Positions 47,315 to 58,300 of a stretch of DNA of 64,000 nt are shown piece after piece. The stretch's first letter is position 1. The number at the start of each line of letters is the position of its first letter. The translations under genes and the position numbers were made by a program. The stretch is from Lepidodermella squamata (lineage: Eukaryota; Gastrotricha): assembly GCA_047495785.1 (NCBI GenBank), contig JBLDXI010000003.1, forward strand, positions 186,001-250,000, given 5' to 3'. The notes beneath the pieces are model-generated. The model made no database searches. It was not told the origin of the DNA and worked only from the letters and a program-made list of their open reading frames with translations.

Positions 47315-47376
47315 CGACATTTCAGCCAACTCAGCTCAGTAATGTCGCGGCTGAGTTGTCGTTGGCTGAAATGTCG
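47315..47376. repeat. Hairpin, about 16 bp perfect arms
   Basis: CGACATTTCAGCCAAC pairs with GTTGGCTGAAATGTCG; a further inner pairing of CTCAGC with GCTGAG follows. The loop is short. Function unknown. Confidence 0.75.
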
Positions 47377-47718
47377 CACTACGGAAAATTCGAGCGGAAA
47401 AAATTTAAAATGTAAAATTCAAGCTGAAAAATTCGAGTGGAGCCTGCGGTAGGAAAATTGGCCCGCCGGGATATCCCATTCAGATGTTTCCAAAACTCAA
47501 AAAATCCGGATAGATTTCGAAAATTTGTTTCCTTATTTATTTTCTTGGTCCTGTTCAGCTCACAGAATTCAGCATTCGATATTGCATTATAATGTTTTAT
47601 TTTCTTCTCATCAAAAAATCGACCATATTGAATTTTCCGATTTTATTCGCAATTTTTTACGAAATTGTCATGAATTATTTGTTTCAAATGTGAGTTTTAT
47701 CGTTTCAGATTCCTTTCG

Positions 47719-48499
47719 CTATTGGCAGTATTCGTTGAGTTCTTGCAGCGTGCAGTAGTTGTAGCAGCACTCGCAGATGATGTTGCGCGGCGTCCACGAC
47801 CCGGCCATCACGCCCTTCGTCCACGAGACGGGCGTTCGTTTGCGCACCCCGCTCGAGCGCGCCACGGATCGAGCCTCGCGGCTTGACAGAACAGGCAACC
47901 GACCAGCGGCGCCGTCACGCTTCAGCGATTCCCACATCTCAGCCGCTGCATCGTACTCTTCTTCGACAGCTATTCAAAACAAAATCAGAATATTTTGAAA
48001 TTCTACAAAATGATTAAAAAAATTGAAAACAGATGAGAGATCGGAAATTGAATAATTAAAAATATTCAAAAAATTCAAGTTATTTTAAATTTCCTGATTT
48101 TCAGGCTGTTTGAAGATATTTTCATCCAGTCCTGAATTTTGAAATTTTTTAATTAAAATCTAAGCTGAATTTACCGTCGAATCTGCGTGAGTTGATGTGC
48201 GCTAATTGCAGCGCCTTGTTAATTGCCTCAGCGTCCATAGGCGAAAGCGATGACCTGGAGCCGCCGTTATTCGACTGGTGGTGGCACAGTTCCTTCAATT
48301 TACCGAGCAGACGAAGCCCGCACAGGCCGTTCGGGTGGTACTGCCGGCTTTTCGAGTAGCACACCTTGTCTAGGCCGGCGTCAACGCGCACAGGCGCCGT
48401 CATGAAGGCGATCACGGTGGCGATGGCTAAAATCGAGGCGATGAAGCATGACGAGCGGTAAATGCAGTTGATGAAAACGCTCAAATTTAGAGAAACCAT
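47719..48499 (-). CDS. Insulin-like peptide precursor (eight-cysteine, molluscan type)
   Basis: Two exons, 48499-48175 and 47969-47719, joined in phase 1, give 191 residues. A long N-terminal hydrophobic stretch (FIASILAIATVIAFMTAP) serves as signal peptide. The B chain reads KVCYSKSRQYHPNGLCG then LLGKLKELC, with the insulin LCG and a late LC. The C peptide follows. RKR, a furin-type site, precedes the A chain region, which ends IICECCYNYCTLQELNEYC, i.e. CC-x3-C-x8-C. Beyond the six canonical cysteines there is one extra in each chain (KVC in B, IIC in A), which would form a fourth disulfide as in molluscan insulin-related peptides. It should be a secreted hormone acting on an insulin-type receptor tyrosine kinase. 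The exact A-chain N-terminus is uncertain: about 14 residues separate RKR from NIICECC. Confidence 0.9.
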
Positions 48500-49868
48500 A
48501 TTTAAATAATAGAACAGTGTTTGATTTCACGTGATTATTGCGGCGGGAGAGGGTGAGAAAGAGGCGCGCAGTTGCGCAATATATTATAGGTCACGCACTA
48601 ATGAGCGCGTTTTATTACGCGCGCGAGATGGCTCGCACCTGATACAGCGCGGTGAATAATGAGCGAGATCGCACCTGGAAATGGCCATTCATATACACAC
48701 AATTAAATTGAGAAATTCAATTTCAAAGATTTCAGTGAGAAACTAATATTATGATTAATAATCTGAAGCCTTATCTCTGGTAATAATTCATGTAGCCTTT
48801 TATAGCAAAGCCGAACAGAAAATCTGTCTTCAGTTTTCATGAGTTCTGAGAATTACTAGTCATTCGATTGACAGAGTGCCTACAACTCCGATTATAGGGC
48901 GCCCATTTCTTGCAACCAAAAAGGTTAGCTTTGCCTTTTCCATTTACGTTACGAATTCCTCTCCCTTATAGCGCACGCGCTATGAAAATGAATGGAATCG
49001 AAAATTCAAACCCCGAGTTTTTTATAGCTGTGGAAAAAAGCCAGACACTTCAACTGAGCTGATTTAGTGATGAAAAGTGATACCAAGAATGCCGCTCCCT
49101 CAAGTTTAAGGTTTAACAGCGAGATGGGATTCTATCTTCTATCTATTTTCCGCTATATTTATGCTATACGCGATACTACTTTGGATACTACTCTTGGCGA
49201 AAGACCCCAAAAATATAGTGAAAATTTTAATAAATATTATTTTTTTGGAGTCCGAATATTCTATGAATTTAGCTAATCGTTTTTCAGCCGCAGATGGAAA
49301 TTGAAGAATTTCTAATCCTGAGGAATTTTTGCTATGTTTTCACCATCACTTTGGTATAACATATAAATTCGAATTCGGATCCTCAGAAAATCGGTGGTAA
49401 ATAGTTTAACCAACTCACAAAAATAACCAGAATATCTTTTTGCGGAACCAAATTTGACTGTAGCGGAACCAAATCGGCATGTTGCGGAGCCTAATTTGCT
49501 TCTTGCTTCTTTTTGAATATTTCTACGAAATTAAGGCAATGCATGATTCTATAGTAAAGAATACGCCATATTCAGAATCTTACGCTGAATTTAATGATGA
49601 CTTATTTCAAATTATGCTGATAAATCATGACAAGTTTGAAAGATTCGAAAAGTGGCCTTATTAGGCCCATTGAAAATTCCAAAATTTGGTTCCGCTACAG
49701 TCAAATCCGCTAAAAGCAAGACCCAAAAATAATCTATTCACACCTATCAAAGTTTATTTTATTCAAAAAATTCGCAAAAAAACGCAACGGAGAATTTAGT
49801 TAGCACAAAAATAATTTCTAATAAAATATCTATTATAGCCTATTTTGATATTTAAACTAATCAGTTAA
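48500..49868. other. Intergenic with one inverted-repeat element
   Basis: The 5' flank of the insulin-like gene has CGCGCG-rich patches near 48570-48660. No gene is supported; the small frames at 49067 and 49479 show no domain. Confidence 0.4.
49442..49711. repeat. Inverted-repeat element, about 30 bp arms
   Basis: GCGGAACCAAATTTGACTG followed by TAGCGGAACCAAAT at left is complemented at right by ATTTGGTTCCGCTACAGTCAAATCCGC. The interior of about 200 bp is AT-rich. MITE-like; no TSD defined. Confidence 0.55.
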
Positions 49869-51574
49869 TCAGGTGAGTGAAAATGTGAGTTTAGCGTAGT
49901 AGTACTCGCCATACGCATCCGGAGCCTCGCGATTCGACCCCGGTACCGAGTTGGCACCCATCGACCCATCACTCGGGTTCATTGGACCGGAACCGAGCCC
50001 TAGCATGGGCCCAGTCGCCCCTGAGGCGCCCGTGTTGAGGGGTGGTGGGGTGGCTGGGAGTGGCGCCCGGGTGCCCCTGTCCGAGTAGGGCCGGCACGGG
50101 CGCGCCATGAGCTTGCACTGGCGGCGGACGTTGTTGTAGGAGAAGCCGACGCAGGTGGCCTCCATCTCGAACATGCACGTGTTGCGGCACGTGTAGAAGG
50201 CGACGTCCTCGTCGCGGCGGCGAATGTCGACGTCGGCGCAAATAGCGCGGATTGGCTGGAAGAAACTCGTTATGTTACTCACGTCAGGCTTCGTCACGGT
50301 GGCTGCAATCTTCAGAAATTAAAAATTAAAATTAGAAAAATTAACGAGCGACAGTTTTTCAAATTTTAGAAATTGAATTTTCAAACAGGTTTAAATGCTT
50401 AGACGAAAAATAAAAAAGATGAGAATTATAGAAATCCTATAATTGATCACAAAAAATCCCATAAATTACCATGGAATTCTGAAAGGTCCCATTATATCAC
50501 TTATATGGACACGAAGTACCTGATTCATGATACAAAAAATGACTAAAAATGAACGTATTTGTAAAATCGGACAGGATTAAGGAGAAATCAGGAGAATATT
50601 TAATTGTTTCAATTTAATTGATTAATTTTTCAAAAAACTTCCAATTACCGTAATTTTTCGTAGAACTGTAGAGTAAAAATTTGGATTGAACATTTTGGAC
50701 AATTTTGATAAAAGAAAGGCCTCATCTAATTGTTTACCGTTTTATTATTTTGCCGGCCGAATCCAATAGCTGATAAGTAGCGAAGCGGCCTGTCGTTGTC
50801 GGGTTCACAAGCCAGCCGGCACGCGATGAGAGTCTGGAAAATGCCGCACTCACGAGGCGAAACGGCGAGGCGACACACGCCGAGTCGCGAGTCGAGGTAA
50901 TAGCCGCGTTTCACGCACTGCGAACTGCCAACAGCCACTTGTTGCGGGCATCGAGCGTCCACTTTCAGCTGCTTTCGAGTTGAAGGCTCGTCCCAGCCAG
51001 TTTCTTGAAGCTACAATAAACCAATCATTTTTAGAATTTATTTAAATTTCAACTCGAAAAATTCAAAAAACTTGAGTTATGAAATTCAAAAAAATTTAAT
51101 TGCATTGTTAAATTTTTTTAAATATTGAGGTTTGAAATTGTGAATTTTTGTCTCGAAATTCTTCATTTAACAAGCCATCAATTATCTATTTATTACCGAA
51201 TATTTAGCCAGTGTTGTTAGATTGCAAACCAATCGGCACGTCAACTCATCCGGGAAATTGTTCGCATTGCCTGTGAAAATTCAATTAAAATTATGAAAAA
51301 AATCACTCGGCCGTTGCAATTTGTTCGTACCTCGACAACCGCCGTAGTCGAAGGTTAGGCATCGTCTACGAACCGCGTCGAAAAAGTAGCGAGGAAAGGC
51401 GCCTTGACACGGCCCAGGCTCGGGCGATTGGAAGCAAACTGTATCTGGGTCAAGCTCATCATCCTCAAAGGCATCGCTCCAATTATTGAGGCAATTGACC
51501 CCGCCGAGAAACCAGGTCAAAGTAATAACCAAAGCCGCAAAGAGGCCGAATTGTTTAATTATTGCGCCAGGCAT
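49869..51574 (-). CDS. Secreted Kunitz-Kunitz-PAN/apple protein
   Basis: Exons 51574-51331, 51270-51197 and 51010-50738 splice in frame and encode a signal peptide (LFAALVITLTWFLGGVNC) and two Kunitz-type modules. Module 1 has VCFQSPEPGPC, YFFDAVRRRCLTFDYGGCRG and LTCRLVC: all six cysteines and the GPC turn, with Gln rather than Lys or Arg at the usual P1 position. Module 2 (CPQQVAVGSSQC, YYLDSRLGVC, PRECG, IACRLAC) keeps six cysteines but is otherwise divergent. The last exon (50255-49869, acceptor TTTCTTCCAG; about 325 residues in total) has a PAN/apple-like module from ICADVDIRRRDEDVAFYTC to CKLMARPC with six cysteines, then a Gly/Pro-rich tail. Kunitz modules inhibit serine proteases; the Gln P1 and divergent second copy make trypsin inhibition doubtful. 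The last splice is less certain: an alternative acceptor at about 50305 adds residues. Confidence 0.75.
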
Positions 51575-52382
51575 TTAAAAGATGGAGATGAATTTACGAA
51601 AATTATCCACCAGGGATGAGGATGGTAGTTCTGGCCAAGAAACCGTCGTCAGATTTTTTGTAGAATTAAGCTCGTTTTAATGCGCTTTATTCGTGTAAAA
51701 GGTGTCAGGTGTGATAGGCATAGGCAGTACTCATGAGTAGGATGTTCATTTCTCTCATGCCGCGTGCGTGCCTGAACGGGTGAGTTTTTTACGCTTGATA
51801 GTTTTACCTACTGTGTGCTGTTATCACGCCGGCATCTTCTTGAGGATGGCGCCTGGTTTATCACGCGCCCGCTGTCACGCTCCGTACTCGGCTTACAAGG
51901 AGCGTGCCAACAATAAATTACCTTTTCCACAAGGTATTATTAGATCCTAGATTAACGGTGAATTTGAAGAGAAACCATTTTAAAGAATTCACAAAATCCG
52001 AGTAATAAATTTTTACGCAATTTCGGCTCTTTTTTGCGGTTCGGCTCAATCGGTAGTTGTGTTTTCAAGTGTAAAGAGAGTTTTACATTTTGTTTTCTCT
52101 GGCTCCTTGTTATGTATTCAAGCTGTTTTTATAGATTTGCCAGGTGGGTGGAAATTTATTACCTGAATATATCGACTACCATGTATTACGGGGTAAAACT
52201 TGGTCCCATCAACTCGTATCAATTTTATTGAAAGCTTCAACGAGGGTTAAGAACAATGAGTATCGTTGAAAATGAGTCAAAAGAATTGTGGTAAAAATAT
52301 GGAGGAACAGTATAACATGACCAGATAAGGAGTTTCCATTCCTCCATGGGTGAAAATGTACAGCATTGGTGATAGGTGCCGA
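51575..52382. other. Intergenic, no gene seen
   Basis: Upstream of the Kunitz gene and downstream of the ankyrin-sushi-EGF gene. Small frames here have no domain or signal peptide. Confidence 0.4.
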
Positions 52383-55300
52383 TCAGCACGACTTTTGTCT
52401 GCATCTTCCACCGCGCTCTTTGAGCAACGCAAGAACGTCATTGCGATTTTTCCAGACCGCGTAGTCCGACGCTGTCCATCCTTCGTTGGTTGCTGCGTCG
52501 ACATCAGCACCACGTTCAACAAACAGCTTGACGAGGTCGAGGTGGCCCAGTTCAGCCGCCATCGTCAGCGGTGTGGCTCCCGTGTCTCGCCTGCTGTCGA
52601 CCGCTGCTCCTCGATCGAGCAGAAGTCTCGCGACAGCCAACCGGTCAAATTGGGCCGCATAGTACAACGCCGTGAGACCTTGCTTAGTCTTGCTATTGAT
52701 ATATGCGCCGTGATCCAGCAGCAGCTTGACAACGTCGAGGTGCCCTGTCTCTGTCGCAACGATCAACGGTGTGGCTCCCGTGTCTTGTCTGCTGTCAATG
52801 GCTGCTTCTCGATCGAGCAGCAGTCTCGCAACAGCCAATCGGTCATTCTGGGCCGCACAATACAAAGCTGTGGCCCCTTGCTTAGTCTTGCTGTTGATAT
52901 CTGCGCCGTGATCCAGCAGCAGTTTGACGACGTCGACGTTCCCGTTCTCTGCCGCGATAATCAATGGCGTGTATCCGATGTCGCGCCTACTGTCGACGGC
53001 TGCTCCTCGGTCAAGCAACAGCTTCGCAACAGTCAATCGGTTAGTTTGGGCAGCAAAGTACAACGCTGTGCAGCCGTGGTTAGTCTTGCTGTTGACGTCC
53101 GCACCGCGATCGACAAGCAGCTTGACTGAGTCTAGGTGTCCATAGAAAGCTGCTGTTATCAACGGCGTACCCCCCTCGATGTCTCTGCTATCCACGGTTG
53201 CTCCTCGGTCAAGCAAGAGCATCGCAACGGCCAATCTGTTGTTAACGGCTGTTCTACACAAAGCCGTGATGCCATTTTTATCTTTATTGTCAACATTTGC
53301 GCCGTGATCGAGAAGCAGCTCAACCACAGCTGAGTGGCCTTGGCTCGCTGCTAGATGCAACGCTGTGAATCCCGATTCGCCCTCGTGGCTATTGACATCT
53401 GTCCCCAGATCAAGCAATAGGCAGGCAATTTCAGCCCGCTCATCAGACTTGTACCAGCAATTAGCCACGCGATGCAACACATTGAAATTGCTAATATTGT
53501 AAACGCACATGGTGTCCCTGGTCGGATCACGCCAGTTCGGGTTGAACTTGCCGCCCGTCGCCTCTTTGATCTCACCGACAATTCGTCGCACCCTCGCAAC
53601 GTCAGCGTCAGCACCTGCTTGGCTCAACTTCTTGTACAGCTCAAGCACAGCAGGCTGTGAAAGTAGTGAAGTGAGAAAAGAAATTGTGAATAGTGACTCA
53701 CTGGTTTCACGGTACAAATCTAATGTTGGGGATTGATAGTTACAAATTATTGACGTTCATTCTTAAGTATGGGCCTGAAGGCCACGTAATACAGGAATCA
53801 CTGGTCGATGCCGCATCTCGCTCAGCGTATCAATGAATTTCGACCGTTTTACCCCACATTTTTAACAAACCTCATAATATGCAGTGAACAGGAAGCAAAG
53901 ACGATGGAAATAAGCGGATCAATGGTTATCGGTTAATCAGCGCCCGCAATTAATCTTGTCAACGAGCAGAAATTGTCAATGGGTCTCAAATTAGGTTCAA
54001 TTTAGGTCAGGTTGATAGGTATAATTATAACCACCCGTAAATGCGTTTCGGGCACCTTTCGAATCGGCTGCGCTGGTGCCAGTGTCCGATTGCGACGTCT
54101 TCAGACTTAATATATCAGGGCCATGAGAAGAAACTCACTGCGTAAGTGCGCGGATTTGGCGTAGTTGTTGTAGTGATTCCTGGTGAGAATAACCATGTTG
54201 CAGCCTTTTCGCTTCAAGTATCAGAGCTTACGTATATCACAACTTGCACCCGTCCAGCTGTTCGTACAAGTGCATGAGTTCGGAGCCGAGCAGTAGCCAT
54301 CATTTGAGCATCGCGGTTCGCATATTGCTGAGAATTAGAGCGAACTTTGGAATTTTCGCAGAGTAATAGTTGTATCATATTAACTCACGAGTATCGCAGC
54401 TAATACCTGTCCAGCCTGATTGGCAAGCACATCGGTTGGGACCAGAACAATGGCCACCATTTAGGCATCGCTGGATGCAAGAGGCTGCAAATCGTCGATA
54501 AGACGAAACAGGAAATTGATAGTTTGTGGTTGAAAATTGAAGATGTTGCTTACGCGTGCTACAGTCGGAGCCAATCCATCCATAAGAGCAACTACACGAA
54601 TTCGGCGCCAAACAGTAGCCGCCATTTTGGCATTGTGGCTGACATGAAGCTGCAACATGACAAATAATGCCATATTAAGCCTGACATCAACTTTCTCCTC
54701 ACGTGTGTCACAGGTTTGACCAGTCCATCCACCTGTGCAGGAACAAGTATTAGGCCCGGAGCAGTGGCCACCGCTGCGGCATGGCAGATCGCAAACCGCT
54801 TGATAAACAAACATCACCGCAATGCATGGCATAATAAGTTTTTTAATTCTGCTTATTCCTATACCAAGCACCAAGCACTTAACCCTGAAACCCCCTTTAA
54901 AACATTCTTTCGGATCAAATCATAGACAATGGAACTATTACTCACATAAATCAAAACCTACGTGTGCCACAATCAAAACCACCCCACCCTCTGGGGCAAC
55001 TGCATGTATTCGGAGCCTCACAGGAGCCACCATTTGAGCATTGCTGGTTACATGTAGCTGCGAGGATGCAAAACGTGTCCCATTGGGCGCGATTACAATC
55101 TTTGTTGCTACTCACGTGTGTCGCAATCAGAGCCACTCCAACCTCGCCTGCAGGCACACGTGTTGCGTGAAGCGCAAGTTCCGCCGTTTTTACAGCTTTG
55201 GATGCACGAAGGAGGCTAAAATATGCCAAATTCAGCGATTGTTTTATATCAGTTATAAATCACCTCGGAGATGCACCGACCGAGCTCGGGCTTCCAACCA

Positions 55301-58300
55301 TTTTGCCGATCGCACACTGATTTCGCAGAGCCATTTGCAACGACAAACCCTTCGTCACAACGAACTGATACAGATTTGCCGGGTTTTAACGAATCGTCCC
55401 CACGCATAGTTTTGCTTTCCTCATCGACTATCGCTCCATTAGCCATAGCAGGTATCTTACAGTAGTCTGAAAACAGAAAGTGGCGACGCCGATGTATCTA
55501 AAAAGATTGGAATTGAAAGTACATTTCAGTTCATTTTCCACACATTGCCCTGTTTCCGACCATTCATCATCTTCGAGACACGTTATCTTGTTGGTTCCAA
55601 CGAGTTCATACGGCGGAACGCAGTCGAAAGTAACACTTCTGCCAACTAATATTGGAAACTTCGATTCCACCCGCAGCTTCGCATTGGATGGTACCGGAGC
55701 GTCAGAGCAATCTGCAAAATAAGTAGGAAGCATAAAAGTCAATTGAGATATCCCATGAGTGCTACTCCACTTATGTAGTCTGGCTAGACTGTCCTGTCAC
55801 GGCGTTACTACAGTATAGAGGATTTTAACAATTTTGTTGTGAACATAGAAAATAGCATGCTGACCGATTGTATTGCCGAGAATAGCGAAGCTGACGATAT
55901 ATAGAATAACACATTTTTTGAACCTTGAATAAGAAAGTGTTAATAGAGCTGGAATGGAATGCTTAAGGTCGTAGAAAATTAGAATATAATCATAAAACCA
56001 ACAGTTCGGAAGGCAGTTGCCTTTCTGCAGCCAAGTTCCATTCTCAAGACATTTCATTGCGGCGACGCCATCGATTCGGAATCCGGGTAAGCAATCGAAA
56101 AATACTGTCGATCCGATAACTAATGGTCCCCCATTATCGTCAGATTCCGCAATGCCTCCATTTGCAGGCACAGGAATAGGCATCTCGCAGGCTGTGAAGG
56201 TTGAGATTTAGTTCGAACCCTAGTAAAGTTGAAAAACTCACCTTTAGCGCAAACGCCTTTGGTTAGCCATGCTTTTGTCTTTGAGTCGAACCGCACTTCC
56301 CCAGCTCCAAAAATTGCATACCCGTCGTCGCAGACAAACTTTCCGACGCATGCATCGTCCGAGTAGCTAATTCTGCCGTTTTCGATGAAGTTAGGCTGTC
56401 CCCTTGATGCTAAAATATTATTTGAACACGTAATAGTTTGCCAAACAACATTAGACTTTCATAATTGGGCGGACAGAAATTAATACCTAGCAACGAATCA
56501 GGTACGGATCGCTCGGGGATGCAAGGGTTAGATTGCTCTGAGGCGTGGTTTTTGCATTTTTCGAAATTGGATAGCACATCAACGACCGCGTTGAAGCCGA
56601 GGGCCGTCGCAAACATCAACGGCGATTCTCCTTTCTCATCCGGTTTGCAGGTTGCATTGTATTTACTCAACAGCAAATCAACCAAAGGTGCGCAGTTCTG
56701 ATTCACGGCGATCCACAGCAAGTTCTTACCCAGCGGGTTTTTCATCGCAAGAGCCCATTGCAGATCCTCTGCTTTCAGACGAGCGAGCGTGGAATCGATC
56801 GATTTGATTCCACTGTCCAAACAATTGACAGATTGGTGCAGCCAGGACCGGCCATGAGAATCAGGCTTTAGGAGGACACTAGGGTCGGCAGCCATCAATG
56901 CTTGGGCAAGTTCAGATTTTCCAGGCTGCATAGCTAACGACAGCGGTGTTTCACCTTTTTTGTTCTGCACCCCTGACAGCTTCTCGGCATATTCAATCGA
57001 TAGAACTCTTTGCAGCAGGTCAAGATTGCCGCTTTGAACAACAAGATGAAGTGCTGTATCGCCAGTTAGCTCATTTACGGCTTTGATCAATTCGCCGTTT
57101 GTCTCGAGGAGAAAATCGGCAATATCAGTCCGGTTGAGTGCGATGGCTTGCAACAGCGGGGTGTTTCCTTTCGAGTCAGCTGCGTCGAAGTCCAGGTAGT
57201 TTTCGAACTGACGCAGGAAATCTAGGTAGTTAGCTTCGACGGCAATGTGCACTGCAGTATGATTCAAACTGTTCGCAACCTTCGTATTAGCGCCGCGCTT
57301 CCGGATCAAATGTTGGATTAATTCGATGCTTTTTTTCTCCGCAACAGCTGCTAGCAGTGGTGTCATGCCACTCGGGCCGTTGTAGGCTGCAGGTAGCTTA
57401 GAAGGCAGGTTTATGCTGGATGCTAGCTTTTTGGATTTCAGCAGAAATTCGAGCATCTCCTTGCTCGTTGCGAGATGCAGCGCCGTGTAACCTCGATAGT
57501 CGACAGCGTCCAGGAAAATGTTCTCAGCAGCTAAAGCTTTGGCCATCTCCAATGCGGAATTCGCAACTGCGACGAGGAACGGCGTTCGTCCCAGGGAGTC
57601 TTTTTCTCCGAAATATTCAGGATGCAAACGATGCACCTGATGAATCATGCCTGATATCAAGAAATACATAACAAATTATGTGAAAATGTAAAATTCCCAA
57701 TCTGCTTTCTGAGCTGGAAATCATTTCTTCTCCGATTTGTTAATTGAAATGAGAAACGGCGATCGAACGAGTATTTTTTGTAGAATTCAACCTAGGTACT
57801 AGGTATTTCATGGTAATTTCTCCTCGTGTGCGAATCCCTCAGCACTTAATACTGATAGAATTTAGCGATATTTTTCGTAGTCTGGAGATGAGCCCATCGT
57901 CGTTATCCGTTTGAAAGGCGTTTAATTCGAAATGCGCCGTGGAATTCAGGATTCGGGATGCTCACACTAGTCACTCGCGTTCTAGATTTTGAATTAATCT
58001 CTAGCTAACAGCGACGCCTTTGATTAGAGCATCGAGGATTTACGCGTGTTGCCGAAGCCGAAGAAGAGTTTAGCTGTGCCGCTACACGCAGTTGTTACTC
58101 TCTTATTTACTGATTTACTGTTCGATCTGTATTGAGATTGAGGATTGACTATTGAAATGCTCATGAGAAGCGCAGCGGCTTCGAAGCCGCTATCCGCACC
58201 AGAAAAGAAATCATCCTAATTGGGGTGATGAAAAATCGAACTTTTAGCTTGTGAAATCCCCTCAATTAGGGCCTGTGAGTATCTAATTCCCCCATTTTCA

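Larger units (their letters stand above)
46623..47718. other. Intergenic between peroxiredoxin and insulin-like genes
   Basis: Apart from the tRNA-like sequence and the hairpin listed separately, no feature is supported. Confidence 0.45.

Noticed and set aside
52350-53129. 259-codon plus-strand frame
   Set aside because: Antisense shadow of the ankyrin repeats; its repetitive cysteine pattern mirrors the repeat codons.
53655-53717. Start of the C-terminal ankyrin frame at TTG (53717)
   Set aside because: No ATG is present and a donor (GTGAGT) and acceptor (TTTCACAG) show this part is a short exon plus intron.
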